Source: Crambe crambe (taxonomy: Eukaryota > Porifera > Demospongiae > Poecilosclerida > Crambeidae). From it: DNA of 64,000 bases. The position numbers and the translations under genes are program-made. The stretch spans positions 8,570,582-8,634,581 of the forward strand of contig OZ004583.1 of NCBI GenBank assembly GCA_963924555.1. Reading direction: 5' to 3'. Position 1 is the first letter of the stretch, and each line of letters begins with the position of its first letter. Shown here piece after piece: positions 60,370 through 64,000 of this stretch. The notes below the pieces were generated by a model. The model saw only the letters and a program-made list of their open reading frames with translations. It did no database searches and was not told where the DNA came from.

Positions 60370-63300
60370 CTAATAAACCCTACGTCCACGACCAAGAAAT
60401 CCCCATGATGATGTCATCATATCAATGTTCCCCCCAGTCTCATTGCTCCCACTTCTTGATGGGTTTCTACTTGTAAATTCTGTAAATCTAGTACTGGTTA
60501 TAGCTGATAATGTTGAAATGTCTTCTGCATCTCCAATTGATAGATTAAGCATATCTATATTTTGTGATGAAGTTGCCTCCAATCGTGAGGAAAGCCTGTT
60601 GATTTGAAATTCAAGTCCTATGATGCCTTGGCTTATATCCTCTTCTATATAATCTTGAATTTTATCCTGTTTTCTCTGCCATTTGTTTCTCCGAGAGTAT
60701 AAATACATGAGCAGTGACGTTACAACAATTGCATATAATATGCCAATAAAGATCAATAAGGCAGTCAGAAGTGTTGGCAGTGTAGTGATATCAATTATTG
60801 TGTTGAGATATTCTATCACTGTAAAGGAGAGAAAAGAATAACTACCAATCATGTAAGCCTTTCTTGGGACCAAAAATGAAATACATACCTAAACCTATAT
60901 ATGTAGCTAGAAGTTCATAATCACGGTAACAATAATGTGTGAGTTTCTACAGCTGTATATAGCTAGCATGCACATATCAACAATTTGGACTTGTGTCATC
61001 TCTTATCAATCATAGTATAGCAGCCATTAGCTATAATGACTACAGTTTATCATAGTTTCAACATAAAGTCAATTGTGTCACATACATAGGCACTGGTGAT
61101 TTTCTGGAGCTGGATTCCATGATCCAGTATCATTACAGATAGATCTGACTTTAGAAGTAGGAACAAACCCCAAGTCACACATGAACATCACTTCAGCACC
61201 CTTTGTGGTTCTCGAGTAGTTTCCAAGACTACCATTAATGGGAGGTATAGGATCACCACAATTGACTAAAATTGAAGGAATTTAGGAATAATAGGGTTAA
61301 TCTTGCTTAGCATAATGCACACAAATAATATTATAGCTAATAATTATTGACAGGTATAGCTAGTACATACTCTCTGCTGTGCAGTGGTGTCTCTCAAGTG
61401 CTGGATCCCATGACCCAGTATCATTACAGATAGCTCTGACTTCAGAGGTAGGAACAAACCCCAAGTCACACATGAACATCACTTCAGCACCCTTTGTGGT
61501 TTTTGAGTAGTTTCCAAGACTACCATTAATGGGAGGTATAGGATCACCACAATTGACTAAAATTGAAGGAATTTAGGAATTAATAGGGTTAATCTTGCTT
61601 AGCATAATGCACACAAAAATATAGCTAATAAGTATAGCTAGTACTTACTCTCTGCTGTGCAGTGGTGTCTCTCAGGTGCTGGATCCCATGATCCAGTATC
61701 ATTACAGATAGCTCTGACTTCAGAAGTAGGAACAAACCCCAAGTCACACATGAACATCACTTCAGCACCCTTTGTGGTTCTTGAGTAGTTTCCAAGACTA
61801 CCATTGGTGGGAGACCTTGGGTTACCACAGTTTACTGAATATATAGATTTAAAGAATGAATTCAACTTAAACCCACTAGGGACTAACATCTTAACACTCA
61901 CACTCAGCACTCCAGACCAAACAGAAAAACACTTGATGAGCTAATAATAGTTTGACTTACTGAACTCAATATCTCTTAAAACAACTGGACTACTCTCCCC
62001 TTCACAGTTCACTGCAATAATGGTTGCTTCATATTGTACATTATAATTCAGAGTTACATTCCAGGTGGTAGAATATATTATTGTGCTGGAACTTTGATAT
62101 GAAACTGGTTTGGGTACAATTATAATCTCATAGCCGTGAATAATAACCTCTGGGCCACTTCCCTCTGGTGGATTCCATTCAAAAGTTACTGTGATGTTGA
62201 ATTCATTCTCATATGCATTTGTGAAATTGAAACTTGTGGGAGCATTGGGTACTGCATGAGAAGGAATAATTCCATAACTGACATCAGACTGGGCCACTTA
62301 AACATACCTGATGTATTGATAAAAACAGTCACAGTATCATTAGCAAGGACTGGGGCAATACTACACTGCACTTCAGTACTGTTCATTGGAATTTTATTCA
62401 ACTGCGTTAGTAGAAGAGTTGACTGCATTATATCTTGATACATAAAATCTGTCAGCTTCACACTGATGTTCATATCCAAATAATCCACATCACCAGGAAT
62501 TGATGTGCTGTTGTATGTGATCTCAATTGGCACAAAACCAGGGAACTTGATGGTCCATGTTAAATGTATATTCTCACTGTTTGACTCTATAGAGCAATTG
62601 TACAATGTGGTATCCCCTGGGCAGTCTATATCATTATAGGTCGAATTTTTTTCAATGATTGATAGAGTCACAAATGCTAAGAAAATAACAGAAGTTGACA
62701 ATTTCAGTCCTACTATACTTATATATACCCACCTTCAACAAGAGTGCAGTTATGTGTCTCAGGTGCTGGTACCCATTCTCCATGCATGCTACAGTTGGCA
62801 GTCATCACATCAGAAGGAGTAAAACCCCCATTACACTGGAATGTAATGAAATCTCCAACTTTACTACCAGTATAGTTGCCAAGAGAACCATTAGTAGGAG
62901 GACTAGGTATACTGCAATCAACTATAATCTATTTATTACTTTTGCTCTTTTATCTTTTTTGAATATTAATTCTTACTAAATTCAAAGTAGGATAAAATAG
63001 TAGGCTCACTCTCTCCAGCACAATTTTCTGCAATGATGATAGCTGTATATTCCGTATTATAAAGTAGAGTTGCATTCCATGGTGGAGAGTTGACTACATT
63101 TAACCCAGGGTGAGAGAGTGGATCAGGTGATAAAGAAATGCTGTAGTGGTCAACTACTGCCTCTGGACCAGTGCCTGATGGAGGATCCCAACCAAATGTG
63201 ACTGTGATATTTGTAACTAATGAATCATACTCCTTTATGATGTGAAATCCACTGGGAGAAAGAGGCACTGTTCAAATAATTCGAGAAATATTTAAATGCC

Positions 63301-63956
63301 AACTTGAAAAAAAAATTACCTGTAATATTTGCAAAGACTTCCACTATTACACTATCAAGATCAGAAGACCTACACTGTAGCTCAGTTCCATTTATGTCGA
63401 CATCCTCAAACAGGGTGAAGGTAATGAGAGTCTCTATATATTGATCATGTGTGTACTCCGTCAAAGTTGAATTAACATAGATATCCAACTGATCTCTTTG
63501 ATCGAGCAAAGAGGTGCTATTGTATGTGATATTGATAGGAGCAAATTCGTTAGGTAAAGTGATAATCCAAGTTAGCTCTACAGTCTCGCTATTGGACTCA
63601 ACGCTACAGTTGTATGATATGGTATCACCAGGACAGTCTATATCTGATCGTTGTGTGATCCGTTCATGAAGGGTTAGATCCACTACAGCTGGATGGATAA
63701 CAATTAAGAGATATATCATATCATACTAGCCATTATAGCTATAGCATTAATAACTAGCTAACTATACCTTCAACAAAAGTGCAATTATGTTGATCTGGTG
63801 CTGGATACCACTTCCCTTCTTGTGTGCAATTTCCTCTGACATCACGTGATGGACGAAATCCTTTGCTGCAATTGAAGATGACGAAATCTCCTACTTTAGT
63901 TCCAGAATAGTTTACTATGTGTCCATCCATGGGGGGAGCTGGAACATAACAGTCAA
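60370..63956 (-). CDS. Gene C (3' part): Ig/FN3/CCP single-pass receptor, 5' end outside the window
   Basis: Exons seen: CCP 63956-63768, Ig 63688-63320, FN3 63267-62977, CCP 62921-62733, Ig 62676-62308, FN3 62251-61961, CCP 61834-61649, CCP 61556-61371, CCP 61265-61086, and membrane/tail 60818-60370 (stop TAG at 60370-60372). All introns are phase 1. The membrane helix (around LLTALLIFIGILYAIVVTSLLMYL) is followed by RRNKWQRK and a tail of about 105 residues with a heptad-like ISQGIIGLEFQINRLSSRLE stretch, possibly a coiled coil. It ends SSWGFLGRGRRVY. It is a paralogue of genes A and B, and the role is inferred as in them. Confidence 0.83.
61086..61834 (-). repeat. Three tandem near-identical CCP exons in gene C
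   Basis: CCP exons at 61834-61649, 61556-61371 and 61265-61086 repeat at 278 and 291 bases together with their introns (shared AATTGACTAAAATTGAAGGA and TTAATCTTGCTTAGCATAAT). All read SRTTKGAEVMFMCDLGFVPTS. The third is shorter (60 codons) and ends before the usual CTAE segment. Gene A has only one such CCP at this place. Confidence 0.85.
62308..63956 (-). other. Gene C Ig-FN3-CCP blocks
   Basis: The exons at 63956-63768, 63688-63320, 63267-62977, 62921-62733 and 62676-62308 give the order CCP-Ig-FN3-CCP-Ig. The first Ig-FN3 pair resembles gene B triplet 6. The CCP at 62921 and the Ig at 62676 resemble gene A 8846-8221. So gene C is a mosaic of types found at the membrane-proximal ends of both neighbours. 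Confidence 0.83.
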
Positions 63957-64000
63957 CTGCAATTTAGTTCATGAAAGTGGAGAGCAAGTACATTTACACA

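Overview
This window looks like AT-rich animal nuclear DNA from a sponge, probably a demosponge of the Amphimedon type. That placement is inferred from the compact GT-AG introns (mostly 45-110 bases), the gene density and the Ig/FN3/CCP receptors, one with a Death domain. No database search was possible. There are no bacterial operons, and I saw no rRNA, tRNA or CRISPR.

The locus is a cluster of four related cell-surface receptor genes built from one kit of exons, each exon encoding one domain: an Ig-like domain with a DCPGD hallmark, a fibronectin type III (FN3) domain and a CCP/sushi domain, in that order (a 'triplet'). I rebuilt the splice sites by hand. Every domain exon is a multiple of 3 long and is bounded by phase 1 introns, and the reading frame closes exactly in the three complete models.

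Layout. (1) 1507-4900, plus strand: a 12-exon, 643-residue receptor (gene 1) with signal peptide, a single Ig-FN3-CCP triplet, one membrane segment, a tail with ITIM/ITSM-like tyrosine motifs, a Death domain and an SH3-ligand-like C-terminus. (2) 30963-6777, minus strand: gene A, 66 exons and 6,196 residues, with signal peptide, three Ig, one CCP, twenty triplets, a membrane segment and a Ser-rich tail. (3) 59465-31833, minus strand: gene B, 59 exons and 5,719 residues, with signal peptide, six Ig domains, five copies of a six-exon cassette (Ig-Ig-Ig-CCP-Ig-FN3), one CCP, seven triplets, a membrane segment and a short tail. (4) 60370 to beyond 63956, minus strand: the 3' part of gene C, with the last triplets, two extra tandem CCPs, a membrane segment and a tail. 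Genes C, B and A lie head to tail about 0.9 kb apart. Gene 1 converges on gene A.

The genes are likely receptors for recognition or adhesion, expanded by unequal exchange. Gene 1 is the candidate signalling member: the same ectodomain triplet joined to inhibitory-type tyrosine motifs and a Death domain. The central part of gene A is a 2.05 kb higher-order array (six copies of a two-triplet unit). Two gene B cassettes share about 825 identical bases, introns included. The remaining DNA holds promoter-like CpG-rich stretches, two fold-back/MITE-like elements inside introns and several short tandem duplications.
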